Below are positions 13,385 through 25,400 of a DNA stretch of 64,000 nucleotides, piece after piece. The DNA lies in NCBI RefSeq assembly GCF_002575655.3, contig NC_053036.3, forward strand, positions 644,140,736-644,204,735. Direction: 5' to 3'. Below the pieces are notes generated by a model that was not told the DNA's origin, searched no databases, and saw nothing but the letters and a program-made list of their open reading frames with translations. The DNA comes from Aegilops tauschii subsp. strangulata (lineage: Eukaryota > Streptophyta > Magnoliopsida > Poales > Poaceae). The position numbers and the translations under genes are program-made. Positions within the stretch are counted from its first letter, which is position 1. Each line of letters starts with the position of its first letter.

Positions 13385-14455
13385 GCCTAGTCAGCGCCTT
13401 CAGCGCCAGCTAGGGGTTCCCGCGCCCATGCTGCCGCACTATTGGGCCGGCCCAAAACAGGGCGCTCGCATATAGGAAAATATAAAAGAAAAAAAAGGTG
13501 TGCGCGAACAGACTCGAACCACCAAACTGCCGTCTCATGTTATCTGCTTGGTCACAACATTTTCCTTCTTTTCTAGTTTCCGCTTTCCTTTTTCGTTTTT
13601 TCCTTATACGACTTTTTTTCAAATTCGTGAACTCTTTTCAAATCGATGAACTTTTTACAAATTTGATGAAATTTGAAAAAAAAAGTTCATCGGATTTTAT
13701 AAAAGTTCACACATTTGAAAAAAAGTTCATTGAATTTGAAAAAAATTCATCACATTTAAAAAAAGTTCATCGATTGTGAAAAAAGTTCGTCAAAACTCGA
13801 AAAAAGTTCATCGAATTTGATATTAAAGTTCATCAAAATTGAAAAAATTCATCGAATTGGAAAAAAAGTTCAACGAATCAGGAAAAACTTCATCCAATTT
13901 GAAATAAGTTCATCAATTTTGAAAAAAAAGTTAAGTTTGAAACAATAATCTATTTTTATAAAAACACAAAAATGGTAAAACATCAACTTTAAAAACGAAT
14001 TTAAAAAAAAGAACAAAAAGGAAACCAAAATAAAAACCGCCCCCAAAATGACCACGAACCGGGAAAAAAACCGGTTTGGGAAGCTTCTGGAGGCTTCCCA
14101 AAACCGGGAGGATTCCCATGAATGAATAGTAGAACAAATAAAGCGAAACAAGATGCAAATCACTAGTTCATTATCGGCGTAGTGGTTAGTCTCTATCCCG
14201 AGTTCGACTCCGTGTCGACGAACCACATTTTTTGAACTGTTTTTACAAAAAGTAAACAGAACATATATGGAACCACATTTTTTGAACTGTTTTTACGAAA
14301 AGTAAGCAGAACATATATGGGCCAGCCCAGCTCGCCAGCGACGGGTGTGCCCTGCAGGCGCCCGTTTGCGAACGGGCGCTTAAGCGCTAAATAGGATTTG
14401 CCTCAAATAACCCCCTCCCCCATCAACAAAAAAACTCTAAAACAAGTATTTTTTT
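13385..14455. repeat. AT-rich 'aaaagttcatcgaatttg' array bordered by tRNA-like sequences
   Basis: At 13,600-13,935 a degenerate tandem array of about 20-24 bp units ('aaaaagttcatcgaatttg') is visible. On its left (13,500-13,560, complement) is a perfect B-box-like GGTTCGAGTC. On its right (14,175-14,222, plus) is 'ggcgtagtggttag...gagttcgactcc', resembling box A and box B. TGGGCCGGCCCA sits at about 13,445. A 54-bp stretch ending 'agcagaacatatatgg' is repeated in tandem at about 14,220-14,320. The open frames are composition artefacts. Confidence 0.6.
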
Positions 14456-16507
14456 ATCTACATCCGGCCATTTCAAACCCGCCTCATACATCCGGCCATT
14501 TCAAACCACCTCACACGCTCAGGCAGGCCGCCTGGTCACGTTTTTTTGACTCAGACGGCCCCCTCAAACGCCCAGGCTAACTGACATCTCTCATATCTAG
14601 CTCAAATATGGGACGAATATGGATGCGCCCGGGCACGCCCACCACGTCGGACCCGACAGCCCGACCCCGCCCCAAATTGCACCAAATCCACCCCCAGAGC
14701 TGCTGCATCCATTTGCTCTCTCCTCTCTTCTTTCTCCTCTGAGCCGACCGGCTCGCAGCTCGCCTCCCTGCGCGCTCTGCGGCCGCTCCTAGCCTCTGCA
14801 CCAGCAGCTCCAGCAGAGCAGTCCTCTCTCCCGTCCTCGCTGCAGGGGACGTAGTCTCCGGCCCAGACGCCACCGCGGTACGTCCGGAAACTCTCTAGCT
14901 CCGCCTTGCGGTTGATGTGTTAGACAGATTGTATGGCCAAATTTTTTGTAATTTTGTTAGGGAAAACGATGGATTCCAATGCTTCGTCGGACGGAGAGTA
15001 TGGACCGACGGAGCTTGACCAAATGATTCAAGATGAGTTCTTCGATTCCTGGATTCGGACGAAGAAGCGGACATTGAACATGCAAGAGAAAATGGACCAC
15101 CAAGTGGAGCATATTCTCAACTTCAATGGCTCAATCAAAGTAAGAAGAGTGATCAACCGGGATAGAGTGTCCGGAGCAAAGCTAATGTATAGGGACTGCT
15201 TTGCTCCCAAGCCTGCTTTCCCAGATGATCCATGGTTTCGTCGCCGTTTTCGCATGCGGAAACCATTGTTTTTGCGCATTGTGGAAGGAGTGGAGACACA
15301 TGATGACTACTTCAAGCTCACAAGGGATTGCTGCGGACAACTCTCTTTCTCTCCCAAGCAGAAGTGCACGGCTGCTCTGAGGATGCTTGCACTTGGTACT
15401 GCTGCAGATGCCGTTGGTGAGATGGTCAGGATGGGGGAGATCACGTGCTTGAAGACTACTTTCAAGTTTGGTCGTGCCGTGGTGGAGGTGTTTGGACCTG
15501 AGTATCTGAGAGAACCAAATATGCAAGACAAGGAGAAGTTGTTAGCTATTGGAGAGGCAAGAGGGTTTCTAGGAATGCTCGGATCAATTAATTGCATGCA
15601 TTGGCAATGGAAGAACTGCCCCAAAGGTTTGTGGAGAATGTATCAAGGTCACACCAGAGAGGCCACCATCATAATAGAAGCGGTGACATCACGTGACTTA
15701 TGGATTTGGTATGCTTTCTTTGGAATGTCGGGTTCTTGCAACGACATCAACATGCTTCAACGATCTCCGGTGTTCAGGAGGCTTTGCAATGGGGAATAAC
15801 CGACGTGCAACTACACCGTCAACCGCCGAGACTACAACATGGGATACTATCTTGCCGATGGTATCTATCCTCAGTGAGCGGCGTTTGTGAAGACCATATC
15901 TGAGCCGCGTGGCAGGAAACAGAGCCACTTTGCAATAATGCAGGAAGCGGCTAGGAAGGATGTGGAGAGGGCATTTGGTGTGCTTCAAGTTCGTTGAGGA
16001 ATTATGCAGAGCGCTGCAATGATGTGGGAATCGAAAACTTTGTGGCAGTTGATGACATGTTGTGTTATTCTACACAATATGATTGTTGAGGATGATGTGA
16101 TGGTGTAGCCCAAACTCATGATTTCGAAGCACCTGAAGAACAAGTTGAAATCCCGAAAGATCAAGATGCGGCTCAACTGATGAACTTTCTGCAGATGTAT
16201 CAGAATCTTTGAGATCAGCAGGTGCACACGCAACTACTCAATGATCTTGTGGAGCACATGTGAACCTATAATGGCAACCAAGAAGCCAATGCTTGAGTTT
16301 GACACTTAAAAGAAATTTTATGTAAACACTATCTATGCTCTATACCAACATTTGCTATTTACGTGCCGCATTGGCTTGTATGATCGACGTGCATGTATTT
16401 GCATGAATTTGAGAATCATACCATGGCCCGTCCAGATGCGCCCGCGGGCTATCCGCGTCCGCAAACGTATAGGGGGTCGGATTTGCCAAGTCCGGCTGTA
16501 GATGCTC
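14456..16507 (+). mobile_element. PIF/Harbinger DNA transposon, decayed
   Basis: The right end reads 'ccggctgtagatgctc' followed by TAA (16,508-16,510), the target duplication typical of PIF/Harbinger. The left end 'atctacatccggcca' at about 14,456 is its degraded inverted partner, lacking the terminal GAGC. Between them lies a Harbinger-type transposase pseudogene in plus orientation. About 500 bp of CT-rich leader precede the coding region. The exact left end is uncertain because the last bases have changed and no intact left TAA is seen. Confidence 0.7.
14969..16180 (+). pseudogene. PIF/Harbinger (HARBI1/ALP1-like) transposase, broken
   Basis: Similar to plant DDE-type nucleases of the Harbinger superfamily. 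The frame runs from the ATG at 14,969 (an ATG at 14,933 is in frame but its peptide is not family-like) to 15,799. The hallmarks are LRMLALGTAADAVGEMVRMG, GSINCMHWQWKNCPKG, a GSCNDINML block and a shifted-frame continuation with NYTVNRRDYNMGYYLADG, then ARKDVERAFGVLQ and a CVILHNMI-type end. Damage: a frame change near 15,795, TGA codons inside the second part where the family usually has Trp, and Asn encoded at 15,590-15,592 where the first catalytic Asp (GSIDCMHW) is expected. The second Asp and the Glu (DVERAF) are still readable. Not functional as it stands. Confidence 0.85.
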
Positions 16508-16510
16508 TAA

Positions 16511-16693
16511 GACCTTGTACAATGCAAGATGCTCAGGGAAGGTGCTTAGAGAAATAAATAGTGTTTCTTTAAGCATCACTGCTTACTTGTGTAAGGTAGA
16601 CGCTTTTAGGTGTCACTCCTGTAGACTAGTGCTTCAGAAAAATCCGATTTATTTTTTAATCACTTTCCTAAGCATCTAGCATTGTATAAGGCC
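16511..16693. mobile_element. Tourist-type MITE (183 bp)
   Basis: Left end 'gaccttgtacaatgcaagat' and right end, read on the complement, 'ggccttatacaatgctagat' form imperfect inverted repeats extending about 35-40 bp inward with 'gcttag' words. TAA flanks it at 16,508-16,510 and 16,694-16,696, as expected for Tourist/Harbinger MITEs. Its left TAA is the same TAA that ends the Harbinger element, so the two insertions abut exactly. No coding capacity. Confidence 0.8.
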
Positions 16694-16696
16694 TAA

Positions 16697-17630
16697 AATC
16701 TTGCGAAGCGGATAAATCTCCCCCTCTAAGTGGTTTTCCTCATTAAGTTTTTGGATGAGGGGAAGATTTTATTAACTTAAAATGGAGTATTAAGACAATA
16801 TGAACATAATAAGCGCACACACGTCTTCTGCATAGTTGGGATGCAAATAGACAACACGAACTCACACACACAAACACGACGACAAATAGTAAAGTCATGT
16901 AAGACTAAAACTAGAAGTAGGTAAAAAATAAAAGTAAAAACGCAAAGGGAACAGATTCATGGTAGACAAACTACAACAATGACCATATCCGTACAAATCA
17001 TCTCATGACACCGCACGGAAGATGAGATTCTTCAACAACAACACCTTAAGGAAGGGAGCAATGCTCAAGCAACGGCGTCACCGGATCCAACCACCCAAGG
17101 CAAGAATCTAGATTTTCACCTTGAAGAATTGGTCTGAGCATATCTGAACAATTCTTTCAACAAGATAACGACATTAAACATTATCATTGTCAGATATAAG
17201 CAACATGTGTCGGACCTAGGTTTTCACCCCGGAACTCGAGGCTATGTGCTTGAGTAGCACTATCATCGATGCCATTTATGCATTGTTGCCACCACTTTTC
17301 TATGATCCTAGCAACTACGTGCGTCGTAGACCGGCACTAATGCACAACCATCCCTTTACGTCAAGGCATCCCTTATAGTTTGCATCTCCCCGACGGAGTC
17401 AGCCACTGAGTTTTCCTCATCTTGTAGCTGGTATTGAGTTGAGGATGACATCATCTGTGGTGTTGATGTTGCACGGAAGGTGTTTGATGAAATGATGCTA
17501 TTCCCATGTGGGTGTGCAGGGCGCTGAGTTCCAGGGAGCCCTGTGAGGACGCCGCCGAGGAGCCCTGCAATGGCGTGGGTGTGGAGCACGGCGAGGGTGT
17601 GGTCCACCTTCTGGAGGATGCTTTGATTTG
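16697..17630. other. No gene recognised
   Basis: Mixed-composition sequence with short frames lacking domain or splice support. A minus-strand frame at 17,356-17,772 is open but its Ser/Ala/Arg-rich peptide matches nothing I know. Confidence 0.45.
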
Positions 17631-17845
17631 AGAAGACGCACTTACACTGGAATTCTTGCAGAAGAGGATGGCGTCGTGGACGGCAGTGTCGGCATTGTCG
17701 TGGCTCACGTCCGCTCTTGCAGGCGAGGATGGAGGAGAGGCTGCGGAGGTACGAGGCGCAGATGCTCGCCAAGGCGAAGGAGGAGCACAGTTGTTGCCGG
17801 ACTCGTGATTCTCTTTCATCCTCTTGCTCTGGCTCGCCTTCTCGT
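17630..17845 (+). pseudogene. Possible plant transposase fragment with coiled-coil
   Basis: From about 17,729 the plus strand reads [20 protein letters not shown], a charged helical segment like those near the C-terminus of plant Ptta/En-Spm-type proteins. It becomes Ser/Arg-rich and stops soon after. There are no other domain marks, and the assignment rests only on composition and style. The overlapping minus-strand open frame (17,451-17,873) is an alternative reading I consider less likely. Confidence 0.25.
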
Positions 17846-17899
17846 CCGTTAGGTGAGCGCTTGTAGCTACCATATGCCTCTTTGATAGTACTTATGTAC

Positions 17900-18400
17900 T
17901 TGTATGGTATGAATTGCGTAACAAATCTTTGGAGCCTGACGCCAAAATTCAGCTGTCCGTATTGCTTGTTACAAACCTCAGCAGAGGCCGGCCATTTCCT
18001 TGGTCTGCTCTGCGACTGGAAATGGCACCACTCGACGGCACCAGGAACCGCGCCGCCCTCCGTGCGCCGGTCACGCCCTACCGTGCTTGCTCGTCGCGGT
18101 GGAACAACAGCGACGACCGAGGCGACAAGCGCGGCACGACGTCCGCGGCGCGACGGGCCACCGAGTCGTCGCCTTCTTCTTGCGCAGAGACGCCGGAGCA
18201 GCCGTCGGGCTCGCAGGGGAGGAGGCGGATGCCGCGGAAGATCTGGTTCGTGCTGACCAGCTGCGCGGGGGACGCGGCGCCTTCTCCTCGCACCGGACGA
18301 CTAATTCAGTCACTCGCCATCGCCGTGGTCCACCGCATGGAGAAGAGCTCCAGAAGCTATCGCCAAGGGAGATTTATCCGCTTGGCCAGATTTTAGGGGC
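17900..18400. other. GC-rich segment, origin unknown
   Basis: Three overlapping open frames on the plus strand and two on the minus all stay open because of GC-rich composition (Arg/Ala/Ser-rich). No recognisable motif and no clear splice structure. It may be the GC-rich first-exon region of a lost grass gene; this is inference. Confidence 0.35.
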
Positions 18401-18419
18401 CTAAGGGGGCAAATATCCT

Positions 18420-19130
18420 CACTTAATTCTGAACATTTTTTGAAATATTTCGAACAGAGTTTGAAAATCTGAATTTTTTTTGAAAAAATTGAACAAAAAT
18501 TGAAATACTGAATGTTTTCAAAAAGAGTGAAAAATATATTTGAACAAAACATTTTTGAATATTCGAATATTTTTTGAAAAAGTGAACAATTTTCAAAATT
18601 CCGAAAATCTTTTTAAAATGCAATAAAAATTTGGAAATCCTGAACAATTTCTGAAAAAGTGAATAATTTTCAAAATTTTGATCATTTTTTAAAACACGAA
18701 CGAAATCTGAAATTCCCAAAAAAAAATTGAAAAATGTTTTTTTCCAAATTCCAAACGTTTCTTAAAAACATGAACAAAATTAAAATTATAGTTTTTTTAA
18801 TTGATGGTAAAAAAATATTGAAAAAATTTAAACATGTTTTGAAGATTTGAACATTTTTTGAAATTTTAAATTTATAAAAATGAAAATATAAAATAAAAAT
18901 AAAAATGATAACAAAAAATAAACAGATAACAGAAAATAAGAAAAAAAATATAAAAAGTAATGAAAATAAACAGTAGGAAAAAAGAAAAGGAAAAAATTCA
19001 CAATATGGATCGGTGTGGAACCTTCTAGAAGGTAAAACTGGGATCGGTAAAATGCGCAACGGGCTGGCCCATTTAATCGCTCGCTTTGCTTGATATGTGC
19101 ATTTGCACGACAACTTGACACAATAAGCGT
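18420..19130. repeat. AT-rich degenerate repeat block
   Basis: Repeats of 'gaacattttttgaaat', 'tttgaaaaagtgaac' and 'aaaattccgaa' at about 20-30 bp spacing to about 18,870, then A-rich sequence and a GC-rich end with 'gggctggccc' near 19,062. It belongs to the same style of repeat as 1.8-3 kb and 48.5-49.2 kb. Long minus-strand frames (18,423-19,121) are artefacts of poly-A/T composition. Confidence 0.55.
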
Positions 19131-19497
19131 CGTATAGGGTTTTTCGTAGACAAGCTACTAACTATTGGAATCATTATGCCGAGCCCATTTAATATTTCAA
19201 TTCTTTTGCAAATTCATAAGAGAAATTTCTAGAGGCCATGTGGGCCATTTATGCATGGCAAAGGGAAGAACAAAAATTTAGTCCCATCCTGGTTGTGGAG
19301 GATGTGTTGGACCAATAGATGTGGAAATATTACATCTTCAAGGTTGACAGGTCTTGCACCCATACTAAACAAATATCGACACTATCATGATTGTCAAGAA
19401 TATCTCTAAGGGCCGCCTACAGAAATGGGTCTTGGTTTGTACTCACCGTATAACCTAATATTGGCAATAGTTGCCTTGAAAGGGTCAAAGAGTGTGT

Positions 19498-19770
19498 GCG
19501 AGATATCGAGGGAAATTGAGCCTATGGAGAGAGTGTGTGTATGTGTATGTGTGTGCGGCAAGGGGTGAGGGTAGCTAGGGAGATGTATCGATTGGGGGAG
19601 AGATTGTGGGTGAGTGAGAGAGAAAGAGATTGTGTGTGTGAGAGAAAGAGAGATGAATATGAGGAGCGCGTGAGAGAGAGAGAGACATGGTGAGAGAGAA
19701 GGTGTGTGAGGTACAGATTGTGTGTGTGTGTGTGCAAGAGAGAGAGAGGCGGGAGTGTGAAAGTGTGCAC
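19498..19770. repeat. GA/GT microsatellite-rich tract
   Basis: Interspersed (GA)n, (GT)n and 'gagagaaagagag' runs on the plus strand, including (TG)8-type runs near 19,720. The open frames crossing it encode His/Leu/Ser-rich low-complexity peptides and are not supported. Confidence 0.8.
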
Positions 19771-20700
19771 GATAGCCTTACAGGGTGTTTGATTGGGCTT
19801 CGAGGCAGCTTTCCAGCCTTAAAATCTAACACCCCAACCAAACAACGAGCTTTTGTTCAGCTTTGGACGCGCAACCACAACTTTTTTGCACGTGAAAGGG
19901 AAAGCTCCTCCCGAGCAACTGCAACTGTGTTCGACTGCGTTCCATCGATCCCACGCCCTCCGTACTCCTGCCACTTTGCTATATTTATAGATAAAATTCT
20001 CCCCAGCGACCCCCTTTTCCCCAGCCTCAGCCATTATCCCCTGCATGAAGGAGATGACTTAGCGACGACGCTGCTAGGGTTTACGTCGCCAGGCCCCATC
20101 CCTGCCTCGTCGGACGCCGGTGACCGGGAAAGCCGGTGTGCCGCCAGCTCTCAACCTGGAACCATCCTTCGTCGGTGACGGGAAACGCCGGCCACTCACC
20201 TCCGCCCACCCGCCCTGGTGACAGGAACGCTGGTGCTCTGGTGGCCCGCCGGTGCTCCGCCACCCCACGTCCCTCCATCGCCAGTTCTGACCCATCTTCC
20301 TACAGCCCCTCAAGCATTCACATCTATTGTGGATGGAATGCGAATGGATTATGTGCTTTGCTTTATAGCACGGTGTTGTGTTTTCTTTTGTTCTTGTTCC
20401 TCCACCATTCTCTCATTTTTTTCCTACTCTTGTTCAGATCCAGTGTGGACGATTATGCTATTGTTCCTCTGAATAAGATGTGATTTGGGGCTGTGTAATT
20501 TGAACAGATGTAGCTTCATAATTTGGTGCTCTCTACATGTTTGCTAATTTGACTAAAAAACTGAATCTTTTCAAGTTGATGATCTGTTTGGTATGGGATT
20601 GATACTTTACTTCTAATGATTAGTTTACAAGAAAATAGTGACTTGCGACATGTTTTCCTCGATTTATTGAGATTGCATAATATAGCCTAGAGAAAAATGG
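19771..20700. other. Unassigned segment with GC-rich core
   Basis: The segment starts 'cagggtgtttgattggg', reminiscent of hAT-type element ends, with 'caaccaaaca' about 60 bp on, but no confirmed terminal pair. At 20,040-20,330 a GC-rich stretch has several overlapping open frames with no domain. A TATA-like 'tatatttatag' lies at about 19,979. I see no gene I can support. Confidence 0.3.
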
Positions 20701-21108
20701 CCGCCGTCTTCTGGCTGCCTGACAGCTCGTGACGCTTGCGGGCACGGACGAGCTGTAGGAAGGAGTGCCGTAGTGGTCGGGGGCGGCTACTCCAGCTGCA
20801 CCGGCACATCCGTCTTCTTCTCCGTCTTTGTCCCGGTCGCCAAGGTCATAATCCTCTGGCTGGCCACCGCTTCTCTTTTATTTGGCCGTAATCGAGCTCG
20901 GGAGGCGGCGGCGCCGCCAGTTATCGGCTGCGACGGGAGCGGTTGGTGCTGAAATTTCCCTCCTACCAGTTCAGCGAGGGATAGAGGAAAGTGCAAAAGG
21001 TTTGGAAAAACTTGAGATATGGCCTCCCCGCAATGTTTTTGGGGACCACGCAAAATGGTTGTTATTTTGCGGGACGGCATTTGCTAGGGTGGCTCTGATC
21101 GAGGTAAA

Positions 21109-21266
21109 ATGCAATGGACGGGGCTTGCCTGCTCTCGTTCCGTGCTCTCATCCGTACTCCCCATCGCTAATTTTTCATCTAATGGCAGCGCCAGATTCCC
21201 TTCCCCGCGTGTCTTTTTTTTAGCAAAAAAAAAAACACGAAGCTCTCGTATTTCCGTTTGCCCCAA
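21109..21266 (+). repeat. Left terminal inverted repeat of the MULE
   Basis: Matches the complement of 26,346-26,512 with few differences. The shared core words, in order, are 'ggacggggcttgcctgctc', 'atccgtactccccatcgcta', 'tttttcatctaa' and 'agattcccttccccgcgtg'. A poly-T/poly-A step 'tttttttagcaaaaaa' is shared. Confidence 0.85.
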
Positions 21267-21269
21267 TAC

Positions 21270-21690
21270 GTATTCGTTCCTCCTCTTTCGCCTTCCCTGC
21301 CGACAGTCGACCGTCTGGAGCGGAGGCATCGAGTGGATCTGCTACCGCCCCGTACCGTCGTCGCGGCCTCCAGCAGGAGGTCCGCCGGCCCGTCCCAGAT
21401 TGCGGCTTCTCCCGTCGCAAGACCGGCTCCCCATCTTGATTCGTCCTCGCGCCAAAGGCCAGGTCTTGGAGTTGCTAGCAGCCATGGTGGAGCTCGGGTC
21501 GGGATAGTGGAGGTGGTAGTGGTGGCTGTTGTGCCGCCACTGAAGACCACGGCGGCGGTGGCAGGGCAGAGGCCGCGGCGAGCGACGAGGGCGGCCGCCA
21601 TCCAGCGGGTCTTCGGGGCCCCGACACCATTCACGCAGCTGCCGACCTCGCCTGCTGCGCGCCATGGTTAGTACGGCAACTCACCGTCGC
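21270..21690 (+). other. GC-rich block inside the MULE, possible leader exon
   Basis: Open in several frames (for example 21,258-21,671) because of GC content. It ends 'gcgccatg' followed by GTTAGT, a plausible donor site. It could be a non-coding first exon driven from the left TIR, or a captured fragment of host sequence. No protein domain is visible. Confidence 0.3.
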
Positions 21691-22481
21691 TCCCTTTCAT
21701 CCTCCTCTTTACTGTTTTGTTCAGAATACAGATGTATCCTCTGGTTTGTTTGCCATTCAGTTCACATCTGACCAAGTCAACAGCTAGCTACTACCAATTG
21801 AGCGCACATGCACACTGGGGCCTTGCAAATTAATTTGTTCCATATAGTGATTCGTTAAAAGCTAAAATTATGTGATTGCAAAATTATAGACCGAAATTAG
21901 TTTCTACATGTCCTGGATACCTAGTTAGATGACTGTTTTCTGCGTGCTGAAGGTGCTCAATTTGATATTTCTTTAAAGATGTTTAATATTAGAGGCAACA
22001 AAATACATAGTTCAAACACAGTGGATTCGGACATGAGAATATCTTTCATCGCACAAAATGCTGATGGTTTCGTGTACTGGTTGAAAATAAACTGAAATTA
22101 ATATAGCTACTGATGGTGATATTTGCATACAGGATGAGGCCACAGTTCAACTAAGTGAACAAACTACTCCTTAGAGCGATGCATGCAAAGTCATATGGTT
22201 GGATTGATCCTCATCCAGGTGACAATGGCGCTCCATTACCATAGTCATCGACTACTGGTCTGTTTGTCAGGTTAGACAAACAAATCTATGATGTTGGTAA
22301 TAGTACAGTTTATACATGATGCATGACAGATAATACTATTTTTATATTTATCAGAGTCACAAATTGCTTATTCAATTACTTGCTGATTGATATAGATAGT
22401 CTCCTTCAATCCATGGTCGTATACTCGTAGGTTCTAATAGAATTGCACACAAGTACATGAAACAAAAATCTATAACATTGA

Positions 22482-25400
22482 TTAAGCTGGCTTTTGTTGT
22501 TGGGAGAATGGTAGATTTTGTCCTGGCATCATCGTCGGGGTAGAGGTACCACTGGTAGGATTTTGTTGCTGGAAAAATGATAGATTCTGTCCGGGCATCA
22601 TCATAAGGGCAAAGGTACCACTGGTAGGAGTCTGCTGTTGAAAGAATGATAGATTCTGTTCCGGCATCATCGTACGGCTAGAGGTACCAATGGTAGGATT
22701 CTGTTGTTGGAAGAATGGTAGATTATGTCCTGTCATCATCATAGGGGTACAAGTACCACTGGTACGAGTCTGTTGTTGGAAGAGTAATAGATTTTGTCCT
22801 AGCATCATCGTAGGGGTCGACAGACCAATGGATTGTTGCATACTTGGGTTGTAATGTGCTAAATAGGGGTACACATGATTTGGCGGAGCTCCCAGATGAA
22901 CCTATGCAGATAAATAGCAAAGCTTAGGTCATAAGTGATTGAAAATGAAAAATAATAAGTGATTGAAAATGAAAAATAGTTTAAAAAGTACACTTCTTAT
23001 ACCATTTGGGTTGGGTTGTACTGTGGTAGATACCCATGCATTTGGTTTGTCAAAGGCATTTCAGGTCGTTGTTGTAAAGAATGGACTGCCTTCTTTTTCT
23101 TCTTTGTTATTGCTTTCTCTGAGCCACCAACGGGTCTTCCTGATCCTGGTACAATATTTTCTCCGAATTGACACTATGAAAATTAATAGCAAAGCTTAGT
23201 GTCGCAGAAGTTTGAAAAGTAGATAAAGTCAAAAAGTTTAGACTTCTTATACCATTAAGATTGGGTTATTCGTAGGCATTTCATTTGCGAAAGGCATTTC
23301 AGGTTGTAGTTGTAAAGGATCATCTGTCTTCTTTTTCTTCGTTGTTTTTGCTTTCTCCAAGCCACCAATGGGTCTCGCTGACCCTCGTACAGTCTTCTCC
23401 TTTACCTTCATACCTCTTGGCATGTGAAGCCCCTCGTTATGCTTTGAAACTCTAGTAGACTCGATGTTCAGACCTGCAACCGTAAAATTAAATGCAAGTC
23501 TTACTTTGAAAATACTCTATGGAACTACTAGTATAGTATATAAATATATACCTTGTGAAACAGAGGAGTCACCCAAATCCGGATTTGGGTCTGGATCAAC
23601 TCTAACTTTCAAGCTTTGCTCCACATCTCGTGCTAGCTGCTCTGCGCATTTAGCAGCCATATCATATGTTTCATCGGACTCTGCGGCGCGAGCAGCTATG
23701 TGGATAAACATTCTGCACAAGTCCTTGTAAAAGTTTGTCATTCTTGCTTTTAGATCCTCGTGCAAATTGCGGTTGCTTGTTATCTCTAGCACTTTCGCAT
23801 CAACTGTCCATCTTTTCAATATATATTGTTCAGGGATATGCTTGATATTATTAATATCAAGTATCTTTAAGCAATGAGAGCAGAGGATTCCAGCAAATTC
23901 AAACTTCTTGCAACTGCAACTGACTTTTTCTTCGTTTGGATAAAAACTGACAACATGCTCACGTTGCGTTCCATGAAATTTTACTGTATAAACCTTCTTC
24001 TCTTCATCACTTGAATCACAAAGAAATGTGTCATAGTTCAGGGTCCGAAGCACTTGCTCCTGAAACATCTTGAATATTGCGGGAGTATATGTAGTTGCGG
24101 CTTGCCTTAACACATAGCTACCTTCTGCCTTCAGCTTGGGAGTACTTTGTGAGGCCTTGAAGTCACACTTGACCTCTACAAATCTTTTATCCGCAACTAG
24201 GCGCTCAAAATGCTCGAAAAAAGTAAGCATGTCATATTTAATACTAATGTACCGCTTTAGTTCATTATTCATGCTTTCACTTCTTTGGGTAGTGCTCATG
24301 TGGGCTGAGAATGTATTTCTGCCATACACTAGTGCCCATTGCTCCCTTTTCTCAAACAACCTTTGCAGCCACGTATTGTCACGTAGTCCATATCTTTCTA
24401 GCATTCTATTCCATTCATTTATAAAATCTTCTTCTTCCTCAATATCATAGATACAATGCTGAAAATCAGCATTGAACTTCTTATATTCTTCAACAACCCC
24501 AGCAAGGTGCTTGCAAGCATTTTGATTCATATGCCACACGCAAAGTCTATGGTGAGAGTGAGGAAGGACTTTACTAATTGCCTTGGCCATTGCTGCATCT
24601 TCATCGGTCAGAATAGTCCTTGGATGTTTTCCAGACATGGCTGTTAGAAATGTTCTAAAAAGCCAACCAAAACTTTCAGCAGTTTCATCATAGAGAAGTG
24701 TAGCACCAAAGACCATAGTTTTCTTGTGATTATTCACCCAAACAATCAAACCAAAGGGACGCCCATCATCTAGTTTCCTATATGTGGTGTCAAAGCATAT
24801 AACATCACCAAACATTGCATAGTCCGATATCATTTTCGAGTCAGCCCAGAAAATATTAGTTATCAGATCATCCTCATCAACTTGAATTGAATAGAAAAAA
24901 TTGGCATCTTCTTTTACCTTCTTCTCCATGTATTCTAACACTCCCCCTGTGTCTCCTTTCTTTGCTTGCAATGTTCTCTTAGAGTACAAACGATTTTTCA
25001 TATCTTCAGGTGCAAACCCAAGATTTGGAAGTCCACATGCTTCTTTGGCCATAAGATCAATAGTTGCTTTATTCGAAATGCCTACAGACTTTGCGACCTC
25101 AACATTTGCTATTTGTGCTTCGGTCACTTTTCTTTGGGATCTTAAGTATAAGGCCATGTCTCCAGTAGCAAGATTACGATTATGTGCAGCCTCAAATTCA
25201 TACACATAATATAATCCATTTTTGAGACTTATCTTCATATGGGCTTGACAGCCACATCGTGTTTCGGGCCTACTGTAACTGAAAGAATCCTCTCTCTTAT
25301 CTTCTGCACGGAATCCTGTCAATTGAAATAAGTATCTTAGTGATACCAATAGTAATATAACCAAAACAAAATACAAGCAGCCCATACCTTGACGGGAGCA

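Noticed and set aside
18423..19121. Long minus-strand frames with Phe/Ile/Lys-rich peptides
   Set aside because: They run through degenerate AT-rich repeats and overlap each other; the same happens at 13.9 kb and 51.6 kb.
19522..19841. His/Ser/Leu-rich frames on the minus strand
   Set aside because: They are translations of GA/GT microsatellites.
21179..21671. Open frames of 100-150 codons on both strands in the MULE
   Set aside because: GC-rich composition leaves several frames open; part of them lies in the TIR, and no domain is visible.
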